Source: Gemmatimonas sp.
GTDB taxonomy: Bacteria > Gemmatimonadota > Gemmatimonadetes > Gemmatimonadales > Gemmatimonadaceae
DNA length: 36,362 nt
Assembly: GCA_021154325.1 (NCBI GenBank)
Contig: JAJKIR010000132.1
Span: 1-36,362 of the forward strand
Reading direction: 5' to 3'
The position numbers and the translations under genes are program-made. Shown one piece after another: positions 16,382 to 24,499 of this stretch (positions are counted from its first letter, which is position 1; each line of letters opens with the position of its first letter). The notes beneath the pieces are model-generated. The model saw only the letters and a program-made list of their open reading frames with translations, was not told the origin of the DNA and did not search any database.

Positions 16382-17560
16382 CTAGGCAGCGAGCTCGCGG
16401 ATCGCATCCTCGAACGACATCGCGAAGCCGCGGTCGCGAACCTGTTTCGTCGCCGCGAAGCAGATCGGCTCGAGCTGCCGCGCGGCGTCGAGCAGTGTTT
16501 CGATGCGGAATGGCTCACCAGCCACGTACGCGAGGTATTCCTCGACCGCGGTGAGATAGCCCATCATCCCCCCGAATTCGGTCGGCGCGAAGACCTTGTG
16601 CGCGTGCTGCAGGGCCGGCGCGCGGGTCGGGTCGGGCATGACGAGATTCTCCGACCCGCAGATCACGGACAAGCGCTCGTTGCGCGTGCATCGCTCGATG
16701 GTGTCCGGGTCGAGGGAGCCACCGGCGGCATTGAGCACGAGCGCGTCCATGGGCTCGCGGAGGAAATCGCCCTTCCCTTCGGGACTCCAGACGCGCACAC
16801 CGCGCGCGGCGATCTCGGCCCGCTTGGCGCTGCGCGGCTCGACCGCGAGCATGCGCGCTCCGTCGCCGCAGAGCGCATCGAGAATGCGCTGGCCGATGTG
16901 CCCGACGCCGATCAGGCCGACCGTCGCTCGCGATAGCACGATGTCGAACGCGCGGAGCATCCCACGGAGCACCTGATAATTGCCCGCCGCGGTCGGCATC
17001 GAAGTGTCGGCGACGACGCTCCCGGGGAACCCCGCGTTCAGGTACTGCAACGACTGAGTCTTGCCGTCGGACATCACGCCGTGGCCGAGGTCCTGGCCCG
17101 TGGTGACGTGTATGCCGGCAGTCGCCGCGCAATCGTTCAGGCAGTCGATGGCGAAATCCAGGAGAGCGAAGTCTCTGGGACAGCCGATCCGTGCGTCCGG
17201 CGTCGGCTCGAGCACGCACTTTCCGCCGACGATGCGACCGAAATCGCGCTGCGTCAGCGGGCCCCCGACGCGAATCAGCCGCGACCAGTAGACCTTCTCT
17301 TCCATCCCGACCGCGAGCTCGATCGCCTCGCGGTCCGGACGGAAGGACGGTAGCTCCGTGCGCTCCTCGGGCGCGATGCGGAAACCGCCTAACGAGAGCT
17401 GGTCCGAGCCGGGCGTGGCGTGCGTCGCGATGGCGAGCGTCCACGGCTCGGCCGCGTGACGATACAGATACACCCAGACCTTGCTTGCGCCACTCGTCTC
17501 GGGCGCGATGGTCGCGGACGCCGCTGGCTCGACGACTGTTTTCCTGAACGACTTCCCCAC
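16382..17560 (-). CDS. Divergent Glu/Leu/Phe/Val dehydrogenase-like protein
   Basis: A protein of up to 392 residues with a clear C-terminal NAD-binding fold, VGLIGVGHIGQRILDALCG, and a PEGKGDFLREPMDALVLNAAGG segment like that of Leu/Phe dehydrogenases. The N-terminal half is diverged: KVWVYLYRHAAEPWTLAI and LSLGGFRIAP recall the family substrate domain, and VGGKCVLEP may align with the catalytic-Lys strand GGGK, but the spacing is unusual. GTG at 17560 is the assumed start, 2 bp after the hmgA stop. The context with hmgA and hpd suggests NAD-dependent deamination of an aromatic amino acid feeding 4-hydroxyphenylpyruvate. That is inference; another amino acid or a non-catalytic role is possible. 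Confidence 0.65.
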   Translation of the reverse strand: MGKSFRKTVVEPAASATIAPETSGASKVWVYLYRHAAEPWTLAIATHATPGSDQLSLGGFRIAPEERTELPSFRPDREAIELAVGMEEKVYWSRLIRVGGPLTQRDFGRIVGGKCVLEPTPDARIGCPRDFALLDFAIDCLNDCAATAGIHVTTGQDLGHGVMSDGKTQSLQYLNAGFPGSVVADTSMPTAAGNYQVLRGMLRAFDIVLSRATVGLIGVGHIGQRILDALCGDGARMLAVEPRSAKRAEIAARGVRVWSPEGKGDFLREPMDALVLNAAGGSLDPDTIERCTRNERLSVICGSENLVMPDPTRAPALQHAHKVFAPTEFGGMMGYLTAVEEYLAYVAGEPFRIETLLDAARQLEPICFAATKQVRDRGFAMSFEDAIRELAA

Positions 17561-17562
17561 GT

Positions 17563-18756
17563 TCAGGTCGTCGGCGGGTTGAAGCTCGCGTGCTGCTGCT
17601 CGATCCAGCTCTTCTGGTAGCTCGGATCCTCGATTGCGAGCGCCTGCCTGGCGACGTGCAGTGGACGGAACGAATCCATCATCACCGCCAGCTCGTCCGT
17701 GCGCTTGGCGCCGATCGACGCCTCGGCGCGTCCGGGATGGGGGCCGTGGGGGATGCCGTCAGGGTGATGGGTGATGCTCCCGAACTCGATCCCCTTCCGG
17801 CTCATGAACTCACTGGAGGCGTAGTACAGCACTTCGTCCGAATCCACGTTGCTGTGATTATAGGGCGCGGGCACCGCCTCGGGGTCGAAATCGTACGGCC
17901 GCGGGCAGAATGAGCAGATGACAAACCCGTCACCCTCGAACGTCTGATGCACCGGTGGCGGCTGGTGCACGCGTCCAACGATCGGCTCGAAGTCGTAGAT
18001 GTTGAACGCCCACGGATAGAAGTAACCGTCCCAGCCGACGACGTCGAATGGATGATGGTCGAGAATGAACTCGTTGAGCCCATCGTACTGCTTCACGAGG
18101 AGACGGAAATCGCCCATCTCGTCGTGCGTCTTGAGCTCGATTGGCCGGCGAATGTCGCGCTCGGAGTACGGCGCGCCCTCCTTGAGCTGACCGAACTCGT
18201 TGCGGTAGCGCTTCGGCCACCGCACGTGTCCCCGGCTCTCCATGATGAGGAACTTTGGATGATCCCCTTTCATGTCGAGCTTGTAGCGATGGAGAATGCC
18301 GCGGTGGATGATGAGGTAGTCGCCCTCGCGGAACGGCAGATCGCCGAAGACTGATTCGAGGGTCCCGCTTCCCTTGGCGACGTAGACGACTTCGTCGCCC
18401 TGGGCATTGCGGTAGAAGTGCGCGTCCTGCTCGTCCGGCTCGACGTAGAGCATCGCGACGTCACTATTGAAGAGCAGCGGCAGGCGATCGAGTGTCGGGC
18501 TGCCACCACTCTTCGTCTTCGACGTGCGGAAATGCCGGTGCCGGAGCGCGTTGTCCTTGTCGGGCTCGTACGCGAGCTCCTTCATCCGCTTCACGGACTT
18601 CACGGTCGTCGGCGGATGCACGTGATAGAGCAGCGACGACGTGCCGGTGAACCCCTCGTGGCCCATCAGCTCTTCCGCGTAGATCCCGCCCTGCGGCCTG
18701 CGAAACGCGATGTGCCGCTTGCGAGGAATGCTGCCTAACGTGTGGTAGATGGGCAT
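17563..18756 (-). CDS. hmgA: Homogentisate 1,2-dioxygenase
   Basis: Cleaves the ring of homogentisate to maleylacetoacetate in tyrosine and phenylalanine catabolism, using Fe(II). The 397 residues are slightly shorter than the usual 430. Iron-site motifs are present in order: APYNHSNVDSDEVLYY gives a His and the Glu, and HPDGIPHGPHPG gives the second His. The N-terminal cupin has PRKRHIAFRRPQGGIYAEEL (in part: HIAFRRPQGGIYAEEL) and the middle has HHPFDVVGWDGYFYPW and FNIYDFEPIVGRVHQPPPVH. It lies downstream of hpd and upstream of the dehydrogenase-like gene. The leader before the ATG is a heptamer array with no visible ribosome binding site. The next pathway enzymes (maleylacetoacetate isomerase, fumarylacetoacetase) are not in the window. 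Confidence 0.95.
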   Translation of the reverse strand: MPIYHTLGSIPRKRHIAFRRPQGGIYAEELMGHEGFTGTSSLLYHVHPPTTVKSVKRMKELAYEPDKDNALRHRHFRTSKTKSGGSPTLDRLPLLFNSDVAMLYVEPDEQDAHFYRNAQGDEVVYVAKGSGTLESVFGDLPFREGDYLIIHRGILHRYKLDMKGDHPKFLIMESRGHVRWPKRYRNEFGQLKEGAPYSERDIRRPIELKTHDEMGDFRLLVKQYDGLNEFILDHHPFDVVGWDGYFYPWAFNIYDFEPIVGRVHQPPPVHQTFEGDGFVICSFCPRPYDFDPEAVPAPYNHSNVDSDEVLYYASSEFMSRKGIEFGSITHHPDGIPHGPHPGRAEASIGAKRTDELAVMMDSFRPLHVARQALAIEDPSYQKSWIEQQHASFNPPTT

Positions 18757-18762
18757 AAGGAC

Positions 18763-18853
18763 AGGTGCTAGGTGTTTGGTGCTAGGTGCTAGGTGCTAGG
18801 GTGCTGGTGTTAGGTCCTAGCACCTAGCACCTAGCACCTAGCACCTAGCTCCT
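18763..18853. repeat. Heptamer array with inverted halves between hpd and hmgA
   Basis: Exactly thirteen 7-bp steps (91 bp) fill the gap between hmgA and hpd. The left half is built of AGGTGCT-like units; the right half of their inverse, AGCACCT (18819-18846 has four in a row). The seven-base phase is kept through the centre. The halves can pair into a long hairpin in the hpd-hmgA transcript, possibly an attenuator or an mRNA stability element. The same unit recurs on the other side of hpd at 20014-20083. Confidence 0.85.
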
Positions 18854-19977
18854 CAGAGGTTTCCTCTCTCCGCCTGCTCTCTCTCGATCGCCTCGAACAG
18901 CGCCCGGAAATTTCCTTTCCCGAATCCGCGCGCGCCCTTTCGCTGAATGATCTCGTAGAACACCGTCGGGCGGTCCTGCACGTTGCGGGAGAAGATCTGC
19001 AACAAATAGCCCTCGGGATCGCGATCCACGAGAATGCCGAGGTCCTGCAGCACGTCCACGGGCTCGTCGATCTTGCCGACGCGACCCTGCAGCTCGGCGT
19101 AGTACGACGTCGGCGTCTTCAGAAACTCGATGCCGCGATCACGGAGCGCCGTCACGGTCTGGATGATGTCGTTCGTGGCCAGCGCGAGATGCTGCACGCC
19201 AGGGCCGCGATAGAAATCCAGGTACTCTGCGATCTGTGACTTCTTCTTCCCTTCGGCGGGCTCGTTGATCGGGAACTTGATCCGCTCGTTCCCGTTCGCC
19301 ATCACCTTCGACATCAGCGCACTGTACTCGGTGGAGATGTCGGCATCGTCGAAGGTGATGAGATTCTTGAAGCCCATCACCTTCTCGTAGAAGCCGACCC
19401 AGACGTTCATCTTCCCGAGCTCCACGTTGCCGACGCAATGGTCGACGTGGAGAAGACCAACCTCCGCCGCCTGATAATACGGCGAGCGCTTCGCGAAGCC
19501 CGGCATGAAGAGCCCGCGGTAATTCTTCCGCTCGACGAGCGAATGGATCGTGTCGCCGTAGATCCGGATCGCGGCGACGACGACCTCGCCATTGTCGTCC
19601 TTCAGCACCTTTGGCTCGTGCAGCGCCACGGCGCCCCGAGCAGTCGCCTTCGCGAACGCATCGCGCGCATCGTCGACCCAGAGCGCGATGTCCCGAACGC
19701 CGTCGCCGTGCTTGTTCACGTGCTGCGCGATCTCTCCCTCGGGACCGAGCGCCGAGGTGAGTACGAGGCGGATCTTGTTCTGCTGGAGCAGATAGCTCAC
19801 CCGGTCCCGTGTTCCCGTCTCGGGTCCGCGATAGCCAACGAGCTGGAAACCGAAGCCAGCCTGATAGTAGTGCGCCGCCTGCTTCGCGTTTCCGACCCAG
19901 AACTCGACGTAGTCGGTTCCATTGATCGGGAAGATGTCTTGCGTCGCTGAAGATGTCGGTAGCGTCGCCGTCGCCAT
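18853..19977 (-). CDS. hpd: 4-hydroxyphenylpyruvate dioxygenase
   Basis: Converts 4-hydroxyphenylpyruvate to homogentisate with Fe(II) and O2, supplying the substrate of HmgA. The 374-residue protein has the two vicinal-oxygen-chelate halves. The iron ligands are the first His of VGLLHVDHCVGNV, the His of GVQHLALATNDI and the Glu of PEGYLLQIFS. The C-terminal lid RPTVFYEIIQRKGARGFGKG is typical and complete. Start: ATG at 19977 with CGGAG six to seven bases upstream; the frame runs on to 20103 only through a repeat array. Heptamer arrays stand on both sides of this gene. Confidence 0.96.
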   Translation of the reverse strand: MATATLPTSSATQDIFPINGTDYVEFWVGNAKQAAHYYQAGFGFQLVGYRGPETGTRDRVSYLLQQNKIRLVLTSALGPEGEIAQHVNKHGDGVRDIALWVDDARDAFAKATARGAVALHEPKVLKDDNGEVVVAAIRIYGDTIHSLVERKNYRGLFMPGFAKRSPYYQAAEVGLLHVDHCVGNVELGKMNVWVGFYEKVMGFKNLITFDDADISTEYSALMSKVMANGNERIKFPINEPAEGKKKSQIAEYLDFYRGPGVQHLALATNDIIQTVTALRDRGIEFLKTPTSYYAELQGRVGKIDEPVDVLQDLGILVDRDPEGYLLQIFSRNVQDRPTVFYEIIQRKGARGFGKGNFRALFEAIEREQAERGNL

Positions 19978-20013
19978 GGGTGCTCCGCGCTGAGATGTGT
20001 CTTGGCGGAATAT

Positions 20014-20083
20014 AGGTGAGGTGCTAGGTGCTAGGTGATGGGTGCTAGAACGGCATACCACCGAACTCCTAGCACCTAGCACC
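20014..20083. repeat. Heptamer array with inverted ends upstream of hpd
   Basis: Ten 7-bp steps (70 bp). AGGTGAG, GTGCTAG, GTGCTAG, GTGATGG and GTGCTAG are followed by three unrelated heptamers and two TAGCACC units, ending immediately before the stop codon of the acetoacetyl-CoA synthetase gene. The outer units are inverse complements and can pair. It shares its unit with the 18763-18853 array. Confidence 0.8.
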
Positions 20084-22078
20084 TCAGCTCTGCAGTTCCG
20101 CAATATTCCTGTACAGTTCCAGCGCGTCCGGATTCGCGAGCGCGTCGCGATTCTTCACGGGTCGGCCGTGGACGATCTCGCGGACTGCCAGCTCCGTGAT
20201 CTTGCCGCTGATGGTGCGCGGGATATCGGCGACCTGAATGATCTTCTTCGGCACGTGATGCGGGCTCGTGTTCTGACGGACCTGCGTCCGGATACGATCC
20301 CTGAGCTCCTCCGTCAGCGTGAGGCCGTCGGCGAGCCGCACGAAGAGCACGATTCGGACATCGTCGCTCCCGTCCGGCAATTCCTGGCCAATGACGAGAC
20401 TCTCGATCACTTCGGGCAGCTGCTCGACCTGACGGTAGATCTCGGCCGTGCCGATGCGCACCCCGCCGGGATTGAGCGTCGCGTCGCTCCGGCCGTAGAT
20501 CACGACGCCGTCGTGCTCGGTGAGCTCCGCCCAGTCGCCATGCCGCCACACGCCAGGAAAGTCATCGAAATACGCGGCGCGGTATTTCTCGGACGCGGGA
20601 TCGTTCCAGAAGTAGATCGGCATGCTCGGAAAGGGCGCCGTGCAGACGAGCTCACCCGGCGTGCCGCGGATCGCGCGTCCCTCGTGGTCGAAGATCTCGA
20701 CGGCCATGCCGAGCCCGCGTGCCTGAATCTCGCCGCGCCATACGGGGCCAATCGGATTGCCGAGGGCGAAGCAGGAGATGAGGTCCGTGCCGCCACTGAT
20801 GCTGCTGAGACGAACGTCGGGCTTCACTCTCTCGTAGACGTAGTCGAAGCTGTGCGCAGCGAGCGGACTCCCGGTGGACAGAATCGACCGGAGCGGTGAC
20901 AGGTCGTGCGTGGCCCGCGGCTCGAGCCCTTCCTTCTCCGCGAGGGCGAGCCATTTCGCGCTCGTTCCGAACGTCGTTAGGCGCTCGGCGTCAGACATCT
21001 CCCAGAGGATTGGCCGGCGACGGAGCAGCGGAGCGCCGTCGTAGAGGACAACCGTGGAGCCCACGGCGAGCGCCGAGACGAGCCAGTTCCACATCATCCA
21101 GCCGCACGTCGTGAAGTAGAAGACGCGGTCGTCGCGCCCAAGGTCGCAGTGCAGCACGTGTTCCTTCTGATGCTGCAGCAGCGTGCCGCCGGCGCCGTGG
21201 ACCATGCACTTCGGCAGCCCGGTCGTGCCTGACGAGTACATGATGAAGAGCGGATGGTCGAACGGCAGGCGCGCGAATGCCGGCGAGCGCCCCGCGCCCT
21301 CCTCCACGAACGCCTCGTAAAGCGTCGCGCGTGGGACGGAACCGATCTGCGGCGAGGCACTGCGATACGGCACGACGACGACCCGTTCGATGCTCGTTAT
21401 GCGCTCGGCAATGCCCGCGACCGTGGGAAGACTGTCTATCTCCTTGCCCGAATACTGGTAGCCGTCCGCGCAGAAAAGGATTCGCGGTGCGATCTGGCCG
21501 AAGCGGTCAAAGACGCCCTGCACACCAAAATCGGGCGAGCACGACGACCAGATCGCGCCGATGGTGGCAGCGGCGAGCATCGCGATCACCGTCTCGGGGA
21601 TGTTGGGCATGAAGGCCGCAACGCGATCGCCGGGGCCAATACCATTGGCCTCGAGCGCGGCGACGAGGCGCATCACCTCGCGATACAGCTCGGCGAACGA
21701 CCATCGCCGCTGAGCACCGAGCTCGTTCCACGCCACGAGCGCGTCGCGGTCGTCACGAAAACGCAACAGGTTCTCGGCGTAGTTCAGCCTCGCCCCATCG
21801 AACCATCGCGGTCCACGCGTCGGGTCAGGCGGCGTCATGCGATCGCCACCGACGAGAACCGAGCGCCATTGCGCGCCTGTCGCGTCTCGATCGGCGAGGA
21901 TGCCGCAGAAGTCCCAGACGCCGCTCCAGAACGCGTCCGGTTCGTTTATCGACCAGGCGTACAGAGATGCGTAGTCGGCGACATCGGCCGCGCCATGCGC
22001 GCGCGCCGCGTTCATGAAGCGCGTGAGATTCGCCCGCGTCAGATCCTCGGGCGACGGCGTCCAGAGCGGCGCTGTCAC
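20084..22078 (-). CDS. Acetoacetyl-CoA synthetase
   Basis: An adenylate-forming enzyme that activates acetoacetate to acetoacetyl-CoA. About 664 residues, normal for the acetoacetyl-CoA synthetase branch, which is longer than most acyl-CoA ligases. It has the family N-terminus (PLWTPSPEDLTRANLTRFM), the P-loop YSSGTTGLPKCMVHG, the ISGGTDLISCFALGNP motif, the hinge region VVIYGRSDATLNPGGVRIG and the C-terminal catalytic Lys in RTISGKITE. The start is probably GTG at 22078, 16 bp after the FKBP stop; the frame extends to 22180 without homology. It sits just upstream of hpd and hmgA, whose pathway ends in fumarate plus acetoacetate, so it probably salvages that acetoacetate. A CGTTAGGC motif at 20975 encodes Leu-Thr with CTA. 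Confidence 0.93.
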   Translation of the reverse strand: MTAPLWTPSPEDLTRANLTRFMNAARAHGAADVADYASLYAWSINEPDAFWSGVWDFCGILADRDATGAQWRSVLVGGDRMTPPDPTRGPRWFDGARLNYAENLLRFRDDRDALVAWNELGAQRRWSFAELYREVMRLVAALEANGIGPGDRVAAFMPNIPETVIAMLAAATIGAIWSSCSPDFGVQGVFDRFGQIAPRILFCADGYQYSGKEIDSLPTVAGIAERITSIERVVVVPYRSASPQIGSVPRATLYEAFVEEGAGRSPAFARLPFDHPLFIMYSSGTTGLPKCMVHGAGGTLLQHQKEHVLHCDLGRDDRVFYFTTCGWMMWNWLVSALAVGSTVVLYDGAPLLRRRPILWEMSDAERLTTFGTSAKWLALAEKEGLEPRATHDLSPLRSILSTGSPLAAHSFDYVYERVKPDVRLSSISGGTDLISCFALGNPIGPVWRGEIQARGLGMAVEIFDHEGRAIRGTPGELVCTAPFPSMPIYFWNDPASEKYRAAYFDDFPGVWRHGDWAELTEHDGVVIYGRSDATLNPGGVRIGTAEIYRQVEQLPEVIESLVIGQELPDGSDDVRIVLFVRLADGLTLTEELRDRIRTQVRQNTSPHHVPKKIIQVADIPRTISGKITELAVREIVHGRPVKNRDALANPDALELYRNIAELQS

Positions 22079-22094
22079 CGCGCTCAGATCACAA

Positions 22095-22559
22095 TCAGGG
22101 ATTGATCGCCAGCAGCTCGATCTCGTAGACGAGCGTGGTGTTCGGCGGAATAGGACCCTTCCCGCAGGGGCCGAGCGCAAGATCCGACGGCACGACGAGT
22201 CGGCGGCGTCCGCCTACGTTCATCCCCAACATGCCGTCGAGGATGCCGAAGGCGGTTATCGTCCGCAGATCGAACTCGAACGGGCGCTGCAGCTGCTGAT
22301 CGACGACAGTGCCGTTAGGCAGGTATGCGACGTAATACACCGACACGTTGGTCGCCGTCGACAGCGTCTCGCCGGGCCCGACGACGACGTCCTGCTCGTA
22401 GACGCCGGCTGCTGTCTTCGTCCACTGGGCGAGATTGATGTTCAGACTCGGATCGAAGGTCTCGGTCGCCGGGTTGCTCGGGTTTATCGTCGCGCATCGG
22501 TCCGGGCTGGTGCAGGCGGCAAGGGCGAGGCTCAGTACCAGACAGGCCAGATAGCGCAT
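22095..22559 (-). CDS. FKBP-type peptidyl-prolyl isomerase lipoprotein (copy 2)
   Basis: A 154-residue predicted lipoprotein. Signal MRYLACLVLSLALAAC ends in a good lipobox, LAAC, with Cys at 16. The C-terminal 95 residues form an FKBP domain: VVVGPGETLSTATNVSVYYVAYL, NGTVVDQQLQRPFEFDL, ILDGMLGMNVGGRRRLVVPSDLALG (each quoted in part), ending NTTLVYEIELLAI. Such proteins fold outer membrane or periplasmic proteins; several active-site aromatic residues of canonical FKBPs are not obvious, so activity may be low. It is 30 bp after its paralogue and 16 bp before the acetoacetyl-CoA synthetase start, suggesting one transcript. Confidence 0.85.
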   Translation of the reverse strand: MRYLACLVLSLALAACTSPDRCATINPSNPATETFDPSLNINLAQWTKTAAGVYEQDVVVGPGETLSTATNVSVYYVAYLPNGTVVDQQLQRPFEFDLRTITAFGILDGMLGMNVGGRRRLVVPSDLALGPCGKGPIPPNTTLVYEIELLAINP

Positions 22560-22589
22560 GAGATTGCAGGAGAGCGTGAGGGCGCCGGT

Positions 22590-23051
22590 TCAGTTGATCG
22601 CGAGGAGCTCGACCTTGTACACGATGGTCGAGTTCCCGGGAACGGGTCCGTTCTCGCACGCGCCGAGGCCGAGCTGGGAGGGGACGACGATGAGCCGCTG
22701 GCCGCCGACCTGCATCCCCAGCATGCCGTCCGCGAGACCAACGGTGGCGCGCACGTTCAGGTCGAGCGGGAAGGGCTGGTCAATGACCTGATCGATGAGC
22801 GTTCCATTGGTCAGGTACGCCGAGTAGTGAATCTGAACGGTGGCGAGCGTCGTGAGCGCCGCACCGGTCCCCGCGACGAGATCCTTCCGATAGTCGCCGA
22901 GCTCCGTCCGCTCCATGGTAGCGAGGTTGACGCCCAGTTCGGGCGCGAACGTCTCGTGCGTGGGATCGCTCGGGTTGACGGGGCATCGATCCGGCGTCGT
23001 GAAGCACGCCGCGAGCAAAAAGCAGGGAAGCACTGTGAGGACAAGGCGCAT
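22590..23051 (-). CDS. FKBP-type peptidyl-prolyl isomerase lipoprotein (copy 1)
   Basis: A 153-residue paralogue of the next gene. Its signal MRLVLTVLPCFLLAAC has a clear lipobox (LAAC). The stretch after the Cys (TTPDRCPVNPSDP) parallels TSPDRCATINPSNP in copy 2, and the FKBP part has SAYLTNGTLIDQVI, DGMLGMQVGGQRLIVVPSQL and GNSTIVYKVELLAIN. The two genes are clearly a tandem duplication, now well diverged. The ATG at 23051 gives the lipoprotein signal; an in-frame ATG at 23090 would add 13 residues before it. First gene of the minus-strand group; its upstream region faces the D-aminopeptidase gene. Confidence 0.84.
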   Translation of the reverse strand: MRLVLTVLPCFLLAACFTTPDRCPVNPSDPTHETFAPELGVNLATMERTELGDYRKDLVAGTGAALTTLATVQIHYSAYLTNGTLIDQVIDQPFPLDLNVRATVGLADGMLGMQVGGQRLIVVPSQLGLGACENGPVPGNSTIVYKVELLAIN

Positions 23052-23242
23052 CGTCGCGGCAGGTCTGGGTGTCGTGAGGCGAATTGGCATAAAGAGGAAA
23101 CTGCGTCAGGAATCCGCGGGACGCGAGGGGGATTCCCCGGTACCGCGAAAACAGCTATAACCCGGCCGCGTCGCACGCGGTCACCCGCTGCGTCGCCGCT
23201 CCCTCGCCTCGCGTTTCCGGCCTTCCTTCACGCCTACGACAT

Positions 23243-24175
23243 ATGACACGCAGCCGCGTTCGTTCCCCCTTCCACATGGGCATAGCATCGCTGCCCTTCC
23301 TCGCGGGAGCCCTGCTCGTCCTCGCCACCGCGGCTGGCGCCCAGCGCCCGCTCAAGGTCTACATCTCCGTCGACATGGAGGGAATCGCGGGCGTGGTCAC
23401 GGCCGACCAGCTCGGCCCCACGGGCTTCGAGTACGCGCGCTTCCGCGAGTTCATGACGGGTGAAGCCCTCGCGGCGATCGCGGGCGCCCGCGACGCTGGC
23501 GCGACGCAGATCGTCGTCAGCGACTCGCACGGCAATGGTGAGAATTTGCTCATCGAGCGCTTCCCGCTGGACGTGACGATCATCCGCTCCTGGCCACGGC
23601 CGCTGATGATGATGCAGGGCATCGACTCGACGTTCGACGCGGCCGTCTTCATCGGCTACCACGCGTCGACGACGAATCCGGCCGGTGTGCGCGCGCACAC
23701 GATCTCGAGCGCGCATCTGGCGGAAGTGTCGCTCAACGGCACCGCTATGCCAGAGTCGGGAATCAACGCCGCGATCGCGGGCTATTATGGGGTTCCGATC
23801 GTCGCGATCTCGGGCGACAACGTCGCGGTGAGCGAAGCGCAATCATTGATCGGGAACATGGAGGGCGCGGTGGTGAAGCAGGCCATCAGCTTCCACTCGG
23901 CGGCGACGATGACCCCGGAGGCGGCGCAGCTCCTCGTCCGGCAGAAGGTGAAAGCCGGCGTTCAGCGGCGCGCGTCGCTGAAGGCGTATGTCGTGCGTAC
24001 ACCCGTCCGCCTCGATGTGACGTTCAAGAACTACACGCCTGCGGAGATGCTGACCTTCCTGCCTAACGTGACGCGCACGACGTCGCACGGCATCCGCTTT
24101 GAGGGCCGGGACATTCTCCAGGTGTCGCGCTTCCTGGAGTTCATCAACACGTACAATCCCGATATGACGCCTTAA
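23243..24175 (+). CDS. dppA: Exported D-aminopeptidase, DppA family (M55)
   Basis: A zinc peptidase of the DppA family, which releases D-amino acids from the N-terminus of small peptides. The 310 residues include an N-terminal signal (FLAGALLVLATAAGAQ, cleavage probably after AGA) that the cytoplasmic Bacillus DppA lacks. Zinc-site motifs are VYISVDMEGIAG, VVSDSHGNGENLL and FIGYHAST; the segment NGTAMPESGINAAIAGYYGVP is also typical. An internal ATG at residue 12 could be the start. It is transcribed towards the D-amino acid gene group at 24293-29443 and is the likely source of D-amino acids for it. A CGTTAGGC-type motif lies at 24061, encoding Pro-Asn. Confidence 0.9.
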   Translation: MTRSRVRSPFHMGIASLPFLAGALLVLATAAGAQRPLKVYISVDMEGIAGVVTADQLGPTGFEYARFREFMTGEALAAIAGARDAGATQIVVSDSHGNGENLLIERFPLDVTIIRSWPRPLMMMQGIDSTFDAAVFIGYHASTTNPAGVRAHTISSAHLAEVSLNGTAMPESGINAAIAGYYGVPIVAISGDNVAVSEAQSLIGNMEGAVVKQAISFHSAATMTPEAAQLLVRQKVKAGVQRRASLKAYVVRTPVRLDVTFKNYTPAEMLTFLPNVTRTTSHGIRFEGRDILQVSRFLEFINTYNPDMTP

Positions 24176-24185
24176 GGGCAGCTAT

Positions 24186-24262
24186 CAGTCCTCGCTACGC
24201 TCGGACCGAATCTATTTGGAGTCGCGCGCGCTGCTCGCGCGCGCTTCTGCTCCTCTCACCAA
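24186..24262. repeat. REP-like palindromic repeat, copy A
   Basis: Contains GGAGTCGCGCGCGCTGCTCG and CGCGCGCTTCTGCTCC, two GC-alternating arms able to fold on each other, preceded by TCCTCGCTACGCTCGGA. The reverse complement of the region at 28483-28600 contains two closely similar copies. It lies just after the D-aminopeptidase stop, in the convergent gap. Confidence 0.75.
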
Positions 24263-24285
24263 ATCAACGCTTCGTTCCGGACTCC

Positions 24286-24334
24286 CTGATAACTATGGAC
24301 TGATAACTATGGACTGAAAGTTATGGACTGTAGT
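24286..24334. repeat. Heptamer array with 14-bp higher-order unit
   Basis: Seven 7-bp steps: CTGATAA, CTATGGA, CTGATAA, CTATGGA, CTGAAAG, TTATGGA, CTGTAGT. The array is unusually A/T-rich for this region. It overlaps the 3' end of the small gene at 24293-24499, whose last 13 codons and stop are made of repeat. Confidence 0.8.
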
Positions 24335-24499
24335 TAAGCGTCCTCTCATCACGATCACTCGGCCGTTGCGCAGGGTCTCGACGACACAGAGACCGGCGGC
24401 GGCATCCTCGATGACAACGCGCGTCACTTCGTCTTCCTCGTCGCCATCGGTCGTCGAGACGACGAGTTTGGCGCCTGCTTTCAGCTCCTTCGCTTCCAT
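24293..24499 (-). CDS. Small hypothetical protein, repeat-encoded C-terminus
   Basis: A 68-residue acidic protein, not recognised. It begins MEAKELKAGAKLVVSTTDGD and has a pattern of beta strands (LVVST, VTRVVIED, LCVVETL, RVIVMRG) that might form a small barrel. The start is supported by GGAGGT four bases upstream of the ATG. The last 13 residues (about TTVHNFQSIVISP) and the TAG come from the tandem array at 24286-24334. The ribosome binding site is part of a GC-rich 7-bp inverted repeat (24500-24506 with 24519-24525). It is downstream of the permease gene on the same strand. Confidence 0.55.
   Translation of the reverse strand: MEAKELKAGAKLVVSTTDGDEEDEVTRVVIEDAAAGLCVVETLRNGRVIVMRGRLTTVHNFQSIVISP

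Noticed and set aside
18763..20083. The repeat blocks around hpd as a CRISPR array or insertion sequence ends
   Set aside because: Units are 7 bp with no unique spacers, and no transposase or cas gene is nearby. They are short tandem repeats.
22014..23246. A 410-codon open frame on the plus strand across the two FKBP genes
   Set aside because: It is antisense to two genes with signal peptides and recognisable domains. Its own translation is Arg/Gly/Asp-rich without domains, a usual effect of high GC content.
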